From positions 1 to 32,152 of the forward strand of contig JAGTQZ010000008.1 of NCBI GenBank assembly GCA_018396705.1: DNA of 32,152 nt, given 5' to 3'. This document shows positions 8,144-15,085 of the stretch, piece by piece. The translations under genes were made by a program, and so were the position numbers. The stretch comes from Candidatus Bathyarchaeota archaeon (GTDB lineage: Archaea; Thermoproteota; Bathyarchaeia; Bathyarchaeales; Bathycorpusculaceae). The notes beneath the pieces were generated by a model. That model saw only the letters and a program-made list of their open reading frames with translations. It had not been told where the DNA came from and did not search any database. Position 1 is the first letter of the stretch; every line of letters starts with the position of its first letter.

Positions 8144-8932
8144 ATGGTTGAAAGACATATTGAGCTACTGATGCCTAACACCACGCAGTTGACCCCTAGC
8201 GGTGATTACGAGTTACTACAATATCTAAAAAGTTGCCTAGATGAAGTTGCGGAGAAGCTTTCAGCAAAGTTCGGGCTTGTTGATGCAATGGGTAGGCCTC
8301 GGAAAGCCTTCATCATCGATGCGCTTTTACGGTTCGGCTGCGTTGGCTGCATCCGCAAGGTTTTTACGCAGATGCGCAAGCAGTCTACAGACAACCTTTA
8401 CTTAGAAATGCATAGCCTTGCAGTGAACCTTTTGGCTGGAGTGTTAACGCACGCTCTCTGCAACCCAAAGATGGAGGTGCTCTTAGAAGAAAATGGGAAG
8501 TACGGCAGGGTTGACATTGCGATTAAAACAGCGGCTTTTGGAGCAGTTGTTGAGATCGGCAACGTGTCGGTCATAGTCGAGGTTAAAACTGGCCGAAACG
8601 TTGATCTCGTCCAAGTTTTACGCTATCTACTGGAATATCCCAAGGCGGCGCTACTGGTTTGGAGGGTTAGAAAACGCCAGGTATTCATTGTTAAGGGGGA
8701 GAGGCTGACGTCTCTTTTGTGCATGTGCGCCGCCGTAGCTATAGGCAGGGCGCTGAGGTTGCTGAACGGCTGTAACATTGATTGCCCACATAACCCCCAC
8801 GACACATTTGCAATCATGGAGAAACCGCAAGAACTTATAAACGAATACTTCGATGGCCTAGCTGATGGTCTTCCAAAGGTTGTTTCAGCCGTTTTTAGGG
8901 CTTTGAATGAGGAGGAGCTGCATGCAGGCTGA
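8144..8932 (+). CDS. PD-(D/E)XK nuclease-fold protein, mobile-element type
   Basis: A 262-residue protein, not recognised by name. It shows a restriction-endonuclease-like core: Asp 124 in GRVDIAI, then EVK (146-148) on the next strand in VSVIVEVKTG, and a helix with Gln 157 in LVQVLRYLLEYP, the D...ExK...Q order of Cas4/RecB-like and related nucleases. Conserved blocks shared with the decayed copy upstream are GRPRKAFI (50-57) and CVGC (66-69). The last 90 residues contain several cysteines but no clear zinc motif. ATG 8144 has AGGTGGT five bases before it. The next gene starts 11 bases before this stop, so both are made together. Nuclease activity is inferred from the motif only. Confidence 0.75.
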   Translation: MVERHIELLMPNTTQLTPSGDYELLQYLKSCLDEVAEKLSAKFGLVDAMGRPRKAFIIDALLRFGCVGCIRKVFTQMRKQSTDNLYLEMHSLAVNLLAGVLTHALCNPKMEVLLEENGKYGRVDIAIKTAAFGAVVEIGNVSVIVEVKTGRNVDLVQVLRYLLEYPKAALLVWRVRKRQVFIVKGERLTSLLCMCAAVAIGRALRLLNGCNIDCPHNPHDTFAIMEKPQELINEYFDGLADGLPKVVSAVFRALNEEELHAG

Positions 8933-10034
8933 AGTTAAGCGGAAAACGTTCTTAGAGAGAATCGTAGACGCATTACCATCGTCCATTAAAGAGGCCTATG
9001 AAAATGCTCCGAGGAAAGGTTCCAAGCCTCATGAAATATTGAGGCTTCTTGCCGTTATGTACCTCTGGAACCATGGCTATAGGAGCATAAGCTTCGAGAA
9101 ATGCGTCAACCATAATGGCGGACAAAACATGTGCGTTGACATATACGAGGATACATTAGGACTCTTCGTTGAATGTGAAAGATTCCCTGACAAAAAGGCG
9201 ATAGCCGACAGACAGAGGGCGATAAAAGATGTTTACCCTGCGGCCAAATTCGTGATCGCGACACAGGACAGGATGGGCTGGAGGGCCTTAAGGCTGCAAG
9301 GTGTCGCAGACGAAGTCTGGATTGTATGCCGCGATGGGCGCGTATTGACACCTACTGAATGGGTTGAGGAAAGACGAAAAACACTTAAGAGTATATTTAA
9401 TCCCATCGAGCTGGGAAGCTACGTAAGTGTATATGAGGAAGCCGAAGAAGAATACCGCAAGTTTAAGCGGTTAACAGACGAGGAAGAAGCGTTCTGGAGA
9501 CAAATCCTAGGCCAGGCATGTCTAAAAACAGCCCAGTTCCACGCGGAATGGCTCAATGACCTAAACATAAAAGGCGCTTGGTTTAAGCATGTTGAAACCG
9601 CCAGCAAGCGCATGGAAGAAGCGAAAACCAAAATAATCGCAAAAGTGGTTGAACTGCTAAACGCCGTCCTTTCGCTGTCATCTCCGTATACGCTAAAGCT
9701 TTGCGATGATTATGTAATAGAGGTGGGTGTTGATTGGGATGCTTGGCAGTGGCTTGGCTGGAAGGATCATCCCAGCAAAAGCCCAGCCGCTTCAGCCCAA
9801 TACCGGATACTCGAGAAGAACCTCCAGAGAGAATTAAAGATTGCAACAGGAAACATAAAGCCAGAGAAACACAAACAGGTAGACAGCAAGGCAGAGATAA
9901 AGTGGATAATAGAGTATAAGCACACTTTCAAGGAGCTACGAAAAGACATTGAGGAAATTAAAAAGATGATACCATTGTTGGCGCAAAGGTTACAGCCTCC
10001 GCAACCCAACACGGAACAAAACATAGCATTGTAA
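8922..10034 (+). CDS. Second nuclease-fold-like protein with coiled-coil tail, partner of the upstream gene
   Basis: A 370-residue protein of unknown family. The ATG at 8922 lies behind GGAGGAG and overlaps the upstream gene by 11 bases. Residues 36-90 look like the start of a PD-(D/E)XK fold in degenerate form: HEILRLLAVMYLWNHGYRSI, then Asp 73 in CVDIYED and an ECE motif (84-86) in place of ExK. After it comes a region ending with EVWIVCRDGRVLTPTEW (about 131-147), like the distal strands of such folds. The middle is charged and alpha-helical, with a Trp-rich patch (DWDAWQWLGW, about 272-281), and the C-terminal 80 residues are lysine/glutamate-rich and probably coiled-coil. It could be a DNA-binding partner or an inactive nuclease subunit. 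Confidence is high for a gene, low for function. Confidence 0.65.
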   Translation: MQAEVKRKTFLERIVDALPSSIKEAYENAPRKGSKPHEILRLLAVMYLWNHGYRSISFEKCVNHNGGQNMCVDIYEDTLGLFVECERFPDKKAIADRQRAIKDVYPAAKFVIATQDRMGWRALRLQGVADEVWIVCRDGRVLTPTEWVEERRKTLKSIFNPIELGSYVSVYEEAEEEYRKFKRLTDEEEAFWRQILGQACLKTAQFHAEWLNDLNIKGAWFKHVETASKRMEEAKTKIIAKVVELLNAVLSLSSPYTLKLCDDYVIEVGVDWDAWQWLGWKDHPSKSPAASAQYRILEKNLQRELKIATGNIKPEKHKQVDSKAEIKWIIEYKHTFKELRKDIEEIKKMIPLLAQRLQPPQPNTEQNIAL

Positions 10035-10159
10035 ACTTTCGCATTAAGCAGCCTCACCCGCCCATACGACACTTAGCGCCCCGTAATGTATTATTTTTTA
10101 AAGTTTGGCTTCTTCGCCCTAATCTTCTATGCTTAACCCCTCTAGCATGAAGCCAGACT

Positions 10160-10261
10160 TTGAATGTTGGATTTATAGTGTTCGCAATCTTCACGTTAAC
10201 TGCTGTTGTTTTGCTTGTCGTCGTCTTTTTGGCCGTTCTGGTCACTTGGTTATTCAGTTGA
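10160..10261 (+). CDS. Possible single-helix membrane peptide
   Basis: From a TTG at 10160 a 33-residue frame encodes almost only a hydrophobic helix (GFIVFAIFTLTAVVLLVVVF and on) ending WLFS. Archaeal plasmids and viruses often carry such peptides. No ribosome binding site is seen, and low-complexity T-rich DNA can create such frames by chance, so support is weak. It is the only coding-like stretch in the 355 bases after the nuclease-like gene. Confidence 0.25.
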   Translation: MNVGFIVFAIFTLTAVVLLVVVFLAVLVTWLFS

Positions 10262-10389
10262 TTGTTATCGTTGTTTTCGTCGCCTTCTAAGCTCACTTAC
10301 TCCCCGCCGTCTGGTTGAAAAAAGAGAGGATGGCGAGGGGGAGGGGGTACACGGGCGGGTAAGCGAGCTTACTTCTTTTGGAAATTCCT

Positions 10390-10855
10390 AATGTTATATC
10401 CTTGGAACAGGCTGCAGTGTTGAAACCGTCAACTTGGAGACAGGCGTGGTGAGGTTCAAGCGTATGGTCGAGCGGTGCAGACGGAGGCATCGTTTGCGTC
10501 AATTGCCGCAAAGGTTCTCTCTAGAAAGCTCGGCGTCAAGCTTTACATCGGCGTGGTTGTTAGCGTAAAGATCGCGGTGAAACGTGTCTCTGACTTGGCC
10601 TCCGCCGACGGAGCACCGTGGCGATGCGATGTATCTGACGACGGAGTACATCGCCTACATCGAGAGGAACGATGGTCCTTGAAGGCGCTGCAGGCGATGG
10701 AGCACGATGTTGAAGCAACGTTCCAGCGTTCCGACGTGGGTGCTGGCGCAGAACAGCGTGATATGCGAGGTGAACTACGGCAGCAGCTCCATCTACAGCA
10801 ACAGCTTCCTCACGAAGCATGCTGAGAAAAACAGAGCCTTAAAGAATTTTTCAAA
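10390..10855 (+). pseudogene. Frameshifted remnant of an unidentified gene, GC-rich
   Basis: This stretch is clearly richer in G and C than its surroundings and shows protein-like segments that move between frames. One frame gives SVETVNLETGVVRFKRMVER (about 10419-10478), a second continues VQTEASFASIAAKVLSRKLG and VKLYIGVVVSVKIAVKRVSD (about 10476-10600), a third YLTTEYIAYIERNDG (about 10630-10677), and a further one VLAQNSVICEVNYGSSSIYS and a charged end (about 10740-10850). The reading jumps suggest at least two small insertions or deletions. I do not recognise the family. Other frames over this stretch, on both strands, look like GC-rich shadows. Confidence 0.45.
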
Positions 10856-10858
10856 CGG

Positions 10859-10973
10859 AACTACATGTAGTTAACTACAAACATCGGTTAACTACACGTT
10901 AACTACAATGTAGTTAACATTGTTTCAAAAGCAGTTGAAGGTGCTCCGCTAGCCACACAGAACGGTTAACTAC
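10859..10973. repeat. Cluster of GTTAACTAC repeats (iteron- or operator-like)
   Basis: The word GTTAACTAC occurs within TGTAGTTAACTACA (10866-10879, a perfect palindrome), at 10887-10895, at 10898-10906, inverted at 10910-10918 (GTAGTTAAC), and once more at 10965-10973. The first copy is joined to another perfect palindrome, AACTACATGTAGTT (10859-10872). Spacing between starts is about 11-19 bases for the packed copies, near one or two helix turns. This fits binding sites of a plasmid replication initiator or of a repressor. Direct sequence observation; role inferred. Confidence 0.7.
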
Positions 10974-11076
10974 GGGGGAGCAGCGCCCCCTAGACCCACT
11001 GACGCAGGGTCATCCCATCGGACAGTAGGCTGTCAGCCGAAAGTCCAACAGCACTTATGCGTCTGCACATTAAAAT

Positions 11077-11229
11077 ATGAGGCATGGAGGGTATGCAAAG
11101 CGGCGTCTTCAAGCTGGATTTTTAAGCAGAGGCATAACAATTCCGAGGCCTCATAGGAAGGAGGACATATTAGTCGAAAACATCGTTGCCTGCATGTTTT
11201 CCGGCGAAGCCTTAATATGGACGAAATAG
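11077..11229 (+). CDS. Small basic hypothetical protein, probably frameshifted at its end
   Basis: ATG 11077 opens a 50-residue frame with a basic N-terminus (MRHGGYAKRRLQAGFLSRG) and the segment RPHRKEDILVENIVACMFSG. It ends in IWTK, but the overlapping frame from ATG 11217 (to 11273) gives MDEIAEALQKAISRLRVF, which reads like the natural helical end of the same protein. One frameshift near 11210 would join them to about 65 residues. No ribosome binding site is apparent. Family unknown; a DNA-binding role is only suggested by charge. Confidence 0.35.
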   Translation: MRHGGYAKRRLQAGFLSRGITIPRPHRKEDILVENIVACMFSGEALIWTK

Positions 11230-11334
11230 CTGAGGCTCTTCAAAAGGCAATAAGCCGGCTGAGAGTTTTCTAGGCCAGCGGTCACAGTGTTTTTGTTTGC
11301 CCGCTGAAGGGCGTCTGCACCGGAGCAAAGTCGG

Positions 11335-11430
11335 CCACCCTATAGGGTGGGCACAGGTTGTCATAGGGTCATACATCAAATTGTTGGCAACAATTCAACA
11401 TTCCATCCTGTGACAACCTGTGCCCACCCT
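11335..11430. repeat. Nested palindrome with perfect 20-base inverted repeat
   Basis: AGGGTGGGCACAGGTTGTCA at 11344-11363 is repeated perfectly in inverted orientation at 11411-11430, 47 bases apart. The interior holds a smaller inverted repeat (AATTGTT GGC AACAATT, about 11379-11395). The outer end overlaps a perfect 16-base palindrome, CCACCCTATAGGGTGG (11335-11350), so the left arm has two possible pairing partners. The structure could be a miniature inverted-repeat element, a hairpin-forming RNA, or part of an origin. Confidence 0.75.
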
Positions 11431-11449
11431 CGTTGCGTGAAATTTACTG

Positions 11450-11539
11450 TTAAACTGAAGGTTTCAGCTTCCACCCTTCAAGGATGTGATCGCAGTTTTC
11501 GTCCTTCTCATATACAACCTCGTAGGTGCCAAGACGCAC
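11450..11539 (-). pseudogene. Short coding-like remnant
   Basis: From GTG 11539 a 29-residue frame reads VRLGTYEVVYEKDENCDHIL and ends in WKLKPSV. The composition is protein-like and the frame continues a few codons upstream of the GTG. It ends 20 bases before the nested palindrome. I see no ribosome binding site. It may be the last piece of the decayed minus-strand gene run that begins near 11985. Confidence 0.25.
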
Positions 11540-11563
11540 GGCCAGCTGTGAACTATAAATGTT

Positions 11564-11668
11564 TCATGCCTTCGCTTTTAATCCATTATTGAATGGTGGA
11601 AGCCTAAGCAGTGGCAGTATGGTGCATGCTGTATATGAGTAGTCTGCATCTCTGCCGATGATTGTCAT
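11564..11668 (-). CDS. Very small hypothetical protein, coupled by ATGA overlap
   Basis: ATG 11668 overlaps the stop of the upstream small frame (ATGA) and opens 34 codons: MTIIGRDADYSYTACTILPL and a proline-rich basic end. Not recognised. The overlap suggests a compact, virus- or plasmid-like gene run, but the short length makes chance possible. Confidence 0.3.
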   Translation of the reverse strand: MTIIGRDADYSYTACTILPLLRLPPFNNGLKAKA

Positions 11669-11856
11669 TGAACGCGCCCGCCTGTTTTGAAAACATAACT
11701 TTCCACGAAGCCGCCCATCGTAAGCTTCAGCACCGCCGTGAACCGCGCGCCAAGATGCCTGCGCAACTCAACCAATTCTCGCCTCGGCAGCCTTCCGCTA
11801 AGCATCATCCTGTCAAACTCTGCTAGAACCGTTTGATAGGACGAAGCCAAAATCAT
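11665..11856 (-). CDS. Small hypothetical protein of the mobile region
   Basis: A 63-residue frame from ATG 11856. It has a helical first half (YQTVLAEFDRMML, then LPRRELVELRRHLGARF) and a beta-like end (VLKLTMGGFVESYVFKTGG). The ATG follows directly on the TAA of the preceding minus-strand frame, and its own stop overlaps the next start. Codon composition is GC-rich, like the other frames of this run. Family unknown; the neighbours point to a plasmid or viral accessory protein. Confidence 0.45.
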   Translation of the reverse strand: MILASSYQTVLAEFDRMMLSGRLPRRELVELRRHLGARFTAVLKLTMGGFVESYVFKTGGRVQ

Positions 11857-11985
11857 TTAGCGCGCCCACATAAGCCTTCTCTCAACCCAGTCGACGACGG
11901 CTTTCCGCTCCAGCGTGGCGTACAAGCGTCTCACAACTTCCTTTTCTCGAAGGTTGCAGAGCCTGTCATCAGATGCTTCTTTTCC
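11857..11985 (-). pseudogene. C-terminal remnant of an unidentified gene
   Basis: A 42-codon open stretch, without an ATG of its own, ends with VVRRLYATLERKAVVDWVER and RLMWAR just before the ATG at 11856. Upstream, the protein-like reading seems to move to another frame (YEKREEKKHLMTGSATFEKR, about 11935-12000), so the original gene has probably suffered a frameshift. Charged, helical, not recognised. Confidence 0.35.
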
Positions 11986-12117
11986 TCACGCTTTTCATAG
12001 CATGCGTTGGAAGGGCCTTTTAGGCGATAACAGCGTCATATCGTTTAACAAAGATGGATGTGTTGATCTTAACTCTGTAGGCGAGATATGCGCACCAGCG
12101 TTCCAGTATAGTCTTCC

Positions 12118-12279
12118 ATGAGATCTGCTTTTAAGTTCAGGTTGCCTTATCCTTTGGTGACCTATGTGGCTGATGATAGGTATGTGGTTGTTCGTGAGGG
12201 CGACCTAAAAGCACTTTTAAGGGAGGTCTCTGAGTTAAAGAGCACTTTGGCCAAGTGTATTAGGCTTTTGAAAGGATAG
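12118..12279 (+). CDS. Small hypothetical protein convergent with the integrase
   Basis: ATG 12118 opens 53 codons: a basic N-terminus (MRSAFKFRLPYPLVTYVADD), RYVVVREGDL and a short helical, possibly coiled-coil tail (LKALLREVSELKSTLAKCIR). Composition and regular structure favour a true gene, though no ribosome binding site is seen. Its end overlaps the end of the integrase gene by 20 bases on the other strand. It could be an element-encoded regulator or excision accessory factor; that is a guess from position. Confidence 0.5.
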   Translation: MRSAFKFRLPYPLVTYVADDRYVVVREGDLKALLREVSELKSTLAKCIRLLKG

Positions 12280-13450
12280 ATCGAACAATATTCTCAAGCC
12301 TGTCGAGACGCTTAAATGCCTCCTCAAGCATCTTAATAACATCCTCATTCCTCATATGTTGCTCTTCTTCAATTTTCATCGCCAAGCTTCTGTCCAATAT
12401 GTAACCGCAGAACTCGCATCTAACATTATCCGGTGCATTCATTTGCTTGCATCTAGGACACTCCACAGGTCTCATTATTCCGTCAGACTGCTTAGCCTCC
12501 TTCAATCCATGAATCTCTAGGACAGTTTCTTCGAGATCCCTAGCGGAAAAGTGCACATAGCGCCTAGCCATTTTCGACCCATGAACCCAACCAGCATAAA
12601 GCTCAAGCTTGCTCTCTGTCAAAATTTTCGCTAGAGCCGTTAGAGATGAATGTCTAAATAGATACGGCCAAACCTCCCTTCTAAGCCCAGCTTTCTCAGC
12701 AAGCCTCTTAACAAGCTTCCTAAAATAATAGTAGCTCATTGCCTCGCTCTTGGAATTATTACTAAGCGATATCCATAGAGGTGCATTCGGATCATTTCTG
12801 CTGGGATGTTTCATAAGCCAGTCTAATAGAAGCCTATGGCTCACAACCAACGGAATCCTCTTTACACCAGTCTTTCCGCATACAGAGATCAGACAGTAGT
12901 TATCCTTAAACTCAACACTTCCAACTTTCATCGTCAACAGCTCGCCTGGCCTTAATGCCGCCTCAAACAGAACTGATATTAAGGCTTTGTCACGCTCATT
13001 CTCTGCGGCGTTGATCATAGCCTTAACATCCTCTGATGTTAGCAAGATCTCCGGCTTAACTCTGCTATCTCTCTCGTCAACCTTCATAGGTATCCAAGCA
13101 ACCTCCGGTGGGAGCGGAGTCTTCTCATCGCAGCTGCCATATTTAGCATACTGAACCAGCTTCCTTAGAGCTGTTTTAAGGCCATGCTTAGTCCACTCCC
13201 TATATGGCTGCCTGTTAATCCATGCAACCACGCATTCAATATCCTGCTTAGTAGCAGCTGAGGGGTCAAACGCCACATGCCTAAACATCTTGGACAGGTG
13301 ATTTGCATACTTTAAAACTCTAGACCTTGACAATCCTAAGCTCTCTAAGTGATCCAAGAACCTTAGCAGCAAGCCACCCTGCTCTAAGCTGCTGAGCCTA
13401 GCCCTTGCAGCCTCAAGCCTCTTATCAACATCATAAATGTCCGCGGTCAC
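12260..13450 (-). CDS. Tyrosine recombinase/integrase with C-terminal zinc ribbon
   Basis: A 396-residue site-specific recombinase. Residues 20-120 form the SAM-like core-binding domain. The catalytic domain shows the first Arg in ALRPGELLTMKVG (about 166), a Lys in the beta-hairpin GKTGVKRIPL (about 193-202), RHSSL (about 266-270) with Tyr-Leu-Phe in the place of the usual His box, GWVHGSKMARRYVH (about 287-300), and the nucleophile Tyr in RRYVHFS. A zinc ribbon follows: CPRC (about 332-335) and CEFCG (about 347-351), then a coiled-coil tail. The gene starts with GTG at 13450, only 66 bases from the 3' end of tRNA-His and in the same direction, the usual position of an archaeal integrase beside its attachment site. 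The gene is intact, so integration does not split it. Confidence 0.93.
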   Translation of the reverse strand: MTADIYDVDKRLEAARARLSSLEQGGLLLRFLDHLESLGLSRSRVLKYANHLSKMFRHVAFDPSAATKQDIECVVAWINRQPYREWTKHGLKTALRKLVQYAKYGSCDEKTPLPPEVAWIPMKVDERDSRVKPEILLTSEDVKAMINAAENERDKALISVLFEAALRPGELLTMKVGSVEFKDNYCLISVCGKTGVKRIPLVVSHRLLLDWLMKHPSRNDPNAPLWISLSNNSKSEAMSYYYFRKLVKRLAEKAGLRREVWPYLFRHSSLTALAKILTESKLELYAGWVHGSKMARRYVHFSARDLEETVLEIHGLKEAKQSDGIMRPVECPRCKQMNAPDNVRCEFCGYILDRSLAMKIEEEQHMRNEDVIKMLEEAFKRLDRLENIVRSILSKA

Positions 13451-13515
13451 ACTAGACTCTGCACACGTGGACTTTAAAGCGAAGGGTATGGAAAAGGCAC
13501 CAGAACTAGAGGTAA

Positions 13516-13592
13516 TGGGGCCGAGGCCGGGATTTGAACCCGGGCGCCGGGCTCCACAGGCCCGTAGGCTTCCAGACTACCTCACCTCGGCC
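13516..13592 (-). tRNA. tRNA-His (GTG anticodon) with encoded CCA
   Basis: The minus strand folds as a complete tRNA: acceptor stem GCCGAGG / CCTCGGC, anticodon stem CGGGC / GCCCG enclosing CTGTGGA (anticodon GTG), and T-arm CCGGG TTCAAAT CCCGG. There is an extra G at -1 (13592) opposite C73 (13519), the identity mark of tRNA-His, and CCA is encoded (13516-13518). No intron. It borders the integrase and is the probable attachment site of the element to its left. Confidence 0.95.
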
Positions 13593-13968
13593 ACTTTTCC
13601 ATGCTTTTCCGTGACCTCGGTCGCTTTTTCCATAACCTCGATATGTGTCCGGCTTATTTTCTTTTGCGGTGTGGACGTACTCCGTTAATCACGTCAAAAG
13701 GATTCAAAGCTGACTTCGCCAAGCTTTATGGCTTCCTCAATATTGTTAACGGCTTTTATATTAACTGGTCGTTTGGAAGTTGTCTGAAAGGGGGTTTTGG
13801 AATATTCTTCACTTCTGCTTTGTTTAGAGTTCAGCCGGTAGTCTTATACTAAACCTAAACTCAGAATCATTGCTCTAATATGGTGGTTTGGCGTGCGCCA
13901 GTTCAGTAATGTTTAAGTTATTTACGGTTTATGGTGAGTAGGCGCGAAATAGAGGGTGTATTTCAATT
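13593..13968. other. Intergenic stretch upstream of tRNA-His and MarC
   Basis: No supported gene. Just upstream of the tRNA the minus strand carries an imperfect copy of its beginning (GACCGAGGTCACGGAAAAGC, beside GGCCGAGGTGAGG), with further AAAAGC/GGAAAA words; this may be remnant att-type sequence or chance. A 52-codon open stretch on the minus strand (about 13686-13841) lacks any usual start codon. Confidence 0.4.
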
Positions 13969-14562
13969 ATGGAGTTTATCTTTGACTTGGTTAAGGCGGT
14001 TATAACTTTATTCATCATTATCGACCCGCTAGGGAACATTCCAATTTTTATTAGTTTAACGAAGGGGCTGGCGAAAGAGGATAGGCAGAGGGCTTTTCGC
14101 AATGCAGTATCCACCGGTTTTATTCTCTTAATATTTTTTGCGCTCATCGGGGAGCGCATATTCGTCTTTTTTGGAATATCGCTTCATAGTTTCATGATTG
14201 CGGGGGGCATATTGCTTTTAATAATTTCGATAAGGATACTTGTTCGCGGAGAATGGGAAAAGAATTCAACAGCACCTGAACGCGTGGGTGTCGTCCCCAT
14301 TGGTTTTCCCCTTCTTGTGGGTCCGGGAGCCATAACCACCACAATCCTAACCCTCCAAACATCTGGTGTGATGATTACAATTATAGCGGTTTTATTAGTG
14401 TTTGTAGTGGTGCATATCATTCTTGGACTTATTGACTGCATATACAGTTTTTTGGGAGCCTCCGGCTCCCTGGTCATATCGGGGCTAATGGCACTATTAA
14501 CAGCAGCCATAGGCATCCAGTATATTCTAGACGGCATTTTCTGGTATTTTGGGACTCTATGA
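13969..14562 (+). CDS. MarC family integral membrane protein
   Basis: A 197-residue protein with six predicted membrane helices. It shows the MarC (UPF0056) signatures DPLGNIPIF (22-30) in the first helix and GFPLLVGPGAITT (about 112-124) in the fourth, and length typical of the family. Its role is not established; the name comes from a locus once tied to antibiotic resistance, and NAAT-type neutral amino acid transport has been proposed for a relative. ATG 13969 follows GAGGGTG at a rather long distance (12 bases). It stands alone on the plus strand. Confidence 0.92.
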   Translation: MEFIFDLVKAVITLFIIIDPLGNIPIFISLTKGLAKEDRQRAFRNAVSTGFILLIFFALIGERIFVFFGISLHSFMIAGGILLLIISIRILVRGEWEKNSTAPERVGVVPIGFPLLVGPGAITTTILTLQTSGVMITIIAVLLVFVVVHIILGLIDCIYSFLGASGSLVISGLMALLTAAIGIQYILDGIFWYFGTL

Positions 14563-14755
14563 AGAATGAGCTTGACAGGAGACTTTGGCTTTTTGATGGA
14601 AAATCCTAGAAATTGCTCTTTTTATGACCGTCAGTATCTATGCTGAGCATAATTTGGTTGTAATCATCATAATCGGGAATCAACTTCTTGAAAGAAAGCG
14701 GGTTACAGTTTGTTTACGGACTAAACCATTAAAGTTGGAGCTAATCCTTTGCCCG

Positions 14756-14938
14756 ATGAAACACATCGTGAAAATGTCCATTTTGATTTCAATTATTGTC
14801 TTAAGTTTATGGCTGCATGAAACCCATCCGCAGACTAGCCAAGAATCTCGTGGAAAAATTGTCTTGTTCTTTGATGTTGGCGCAATTACAACAATATGCA
14901 GTCTCACAGCCCTCATGAAGAGAAACAAAAGGGCATAG
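14756..14938 (+). CDS. Possible small two-helix membrane protein
   Basis: From ATG 14756 a 60-residue frame encodes a hydrophobic helix (VKMSILISIIVLSLWL), a polar loop (HETHPQTSQESRGK), a second hydrophobic segment (IVLFFDVGAITTICSLTALM) and a basic end (KRNKRA). The symmetry and the basic tail look like a genuine membrane protein. The frame extends upstream to 14624, but that part does not look coding. GGAG lies 15 bases before the ATG, too far to be convincing. Family unknown. Confidence 0.4.
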   Translation: MKHIVKMSILISIIVLSLWLHETHPQTSQESRGKIVLFFDVGAITTICSLTALMKRNKRA

Positions 14939-15038
14939 CGTATTCCGGACGCAGAATCGGTCTGATCAAGGAGTTGTGTATTTTAAACTGCGGATTTTAT
15001 CACGAGATGCTACGGAACCCCCATTTGAAAGCTAAAAA

Positions 15039-15047
15039 AATATAAAA
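15039..15047 (+). promoter_or_regulatory. TATA box for MoaD-like gene
   Basis: AATATAAAA in an A-rich context lies about 43 bases before TTG 15086. A transcript starting near 15068 would contain the GAGG ribosome binding site at 15073-15076. Confidence 0.5.
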
Positions 15048-15085
15048 CACTATTCTGTCTTCATTCTTTATTGAGGAAAGTAGAG

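Noticed and set aside
7775-8158. 127-residue minus-strand frame overlapping the AbrB-type gene
   Set aside because: Basic, low-complexity shadow; the AbrB fold in the other frame explains the region.
10054-10296. 80-residue minus-strand frame rich in Asn and Thr
   Set aside because: Shadow of T-rich DNA; no start signal and protein-unlike composition.
10859-10973. CRISPR array
   Set aside because: Repeat units of about nine bases in both orientations, with spacings of 2-50 bases; not a CRISPR layout, and no cas genes are present.
11141-11150. CCGAGGCC as possible second attachment core
   Set aside because: Only eight bases match the tRNA-His end; expected by chance in several kilobases of this composition.
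13437-13688. 83-residue plus-strand frame across the tRNA
   Set aside because: It runs through the tRNA-His gene in antisense and has no protein-like features.
13686-13850. 52-codon minus-strand open stretch ending VNNIEEAIKLGEVSFESF
   Set aside because: It looks somewhat coding but has no ATG, GTG or TTG after the preceding stop; may be a remnant, not supportable as a gene.
14624-14755. Upstream extension of the small membrane protein to ATG 14624
   Set aside because: The added 44 residues are not protein-like for a membrane protein start and no ribosome binding site precedes them.
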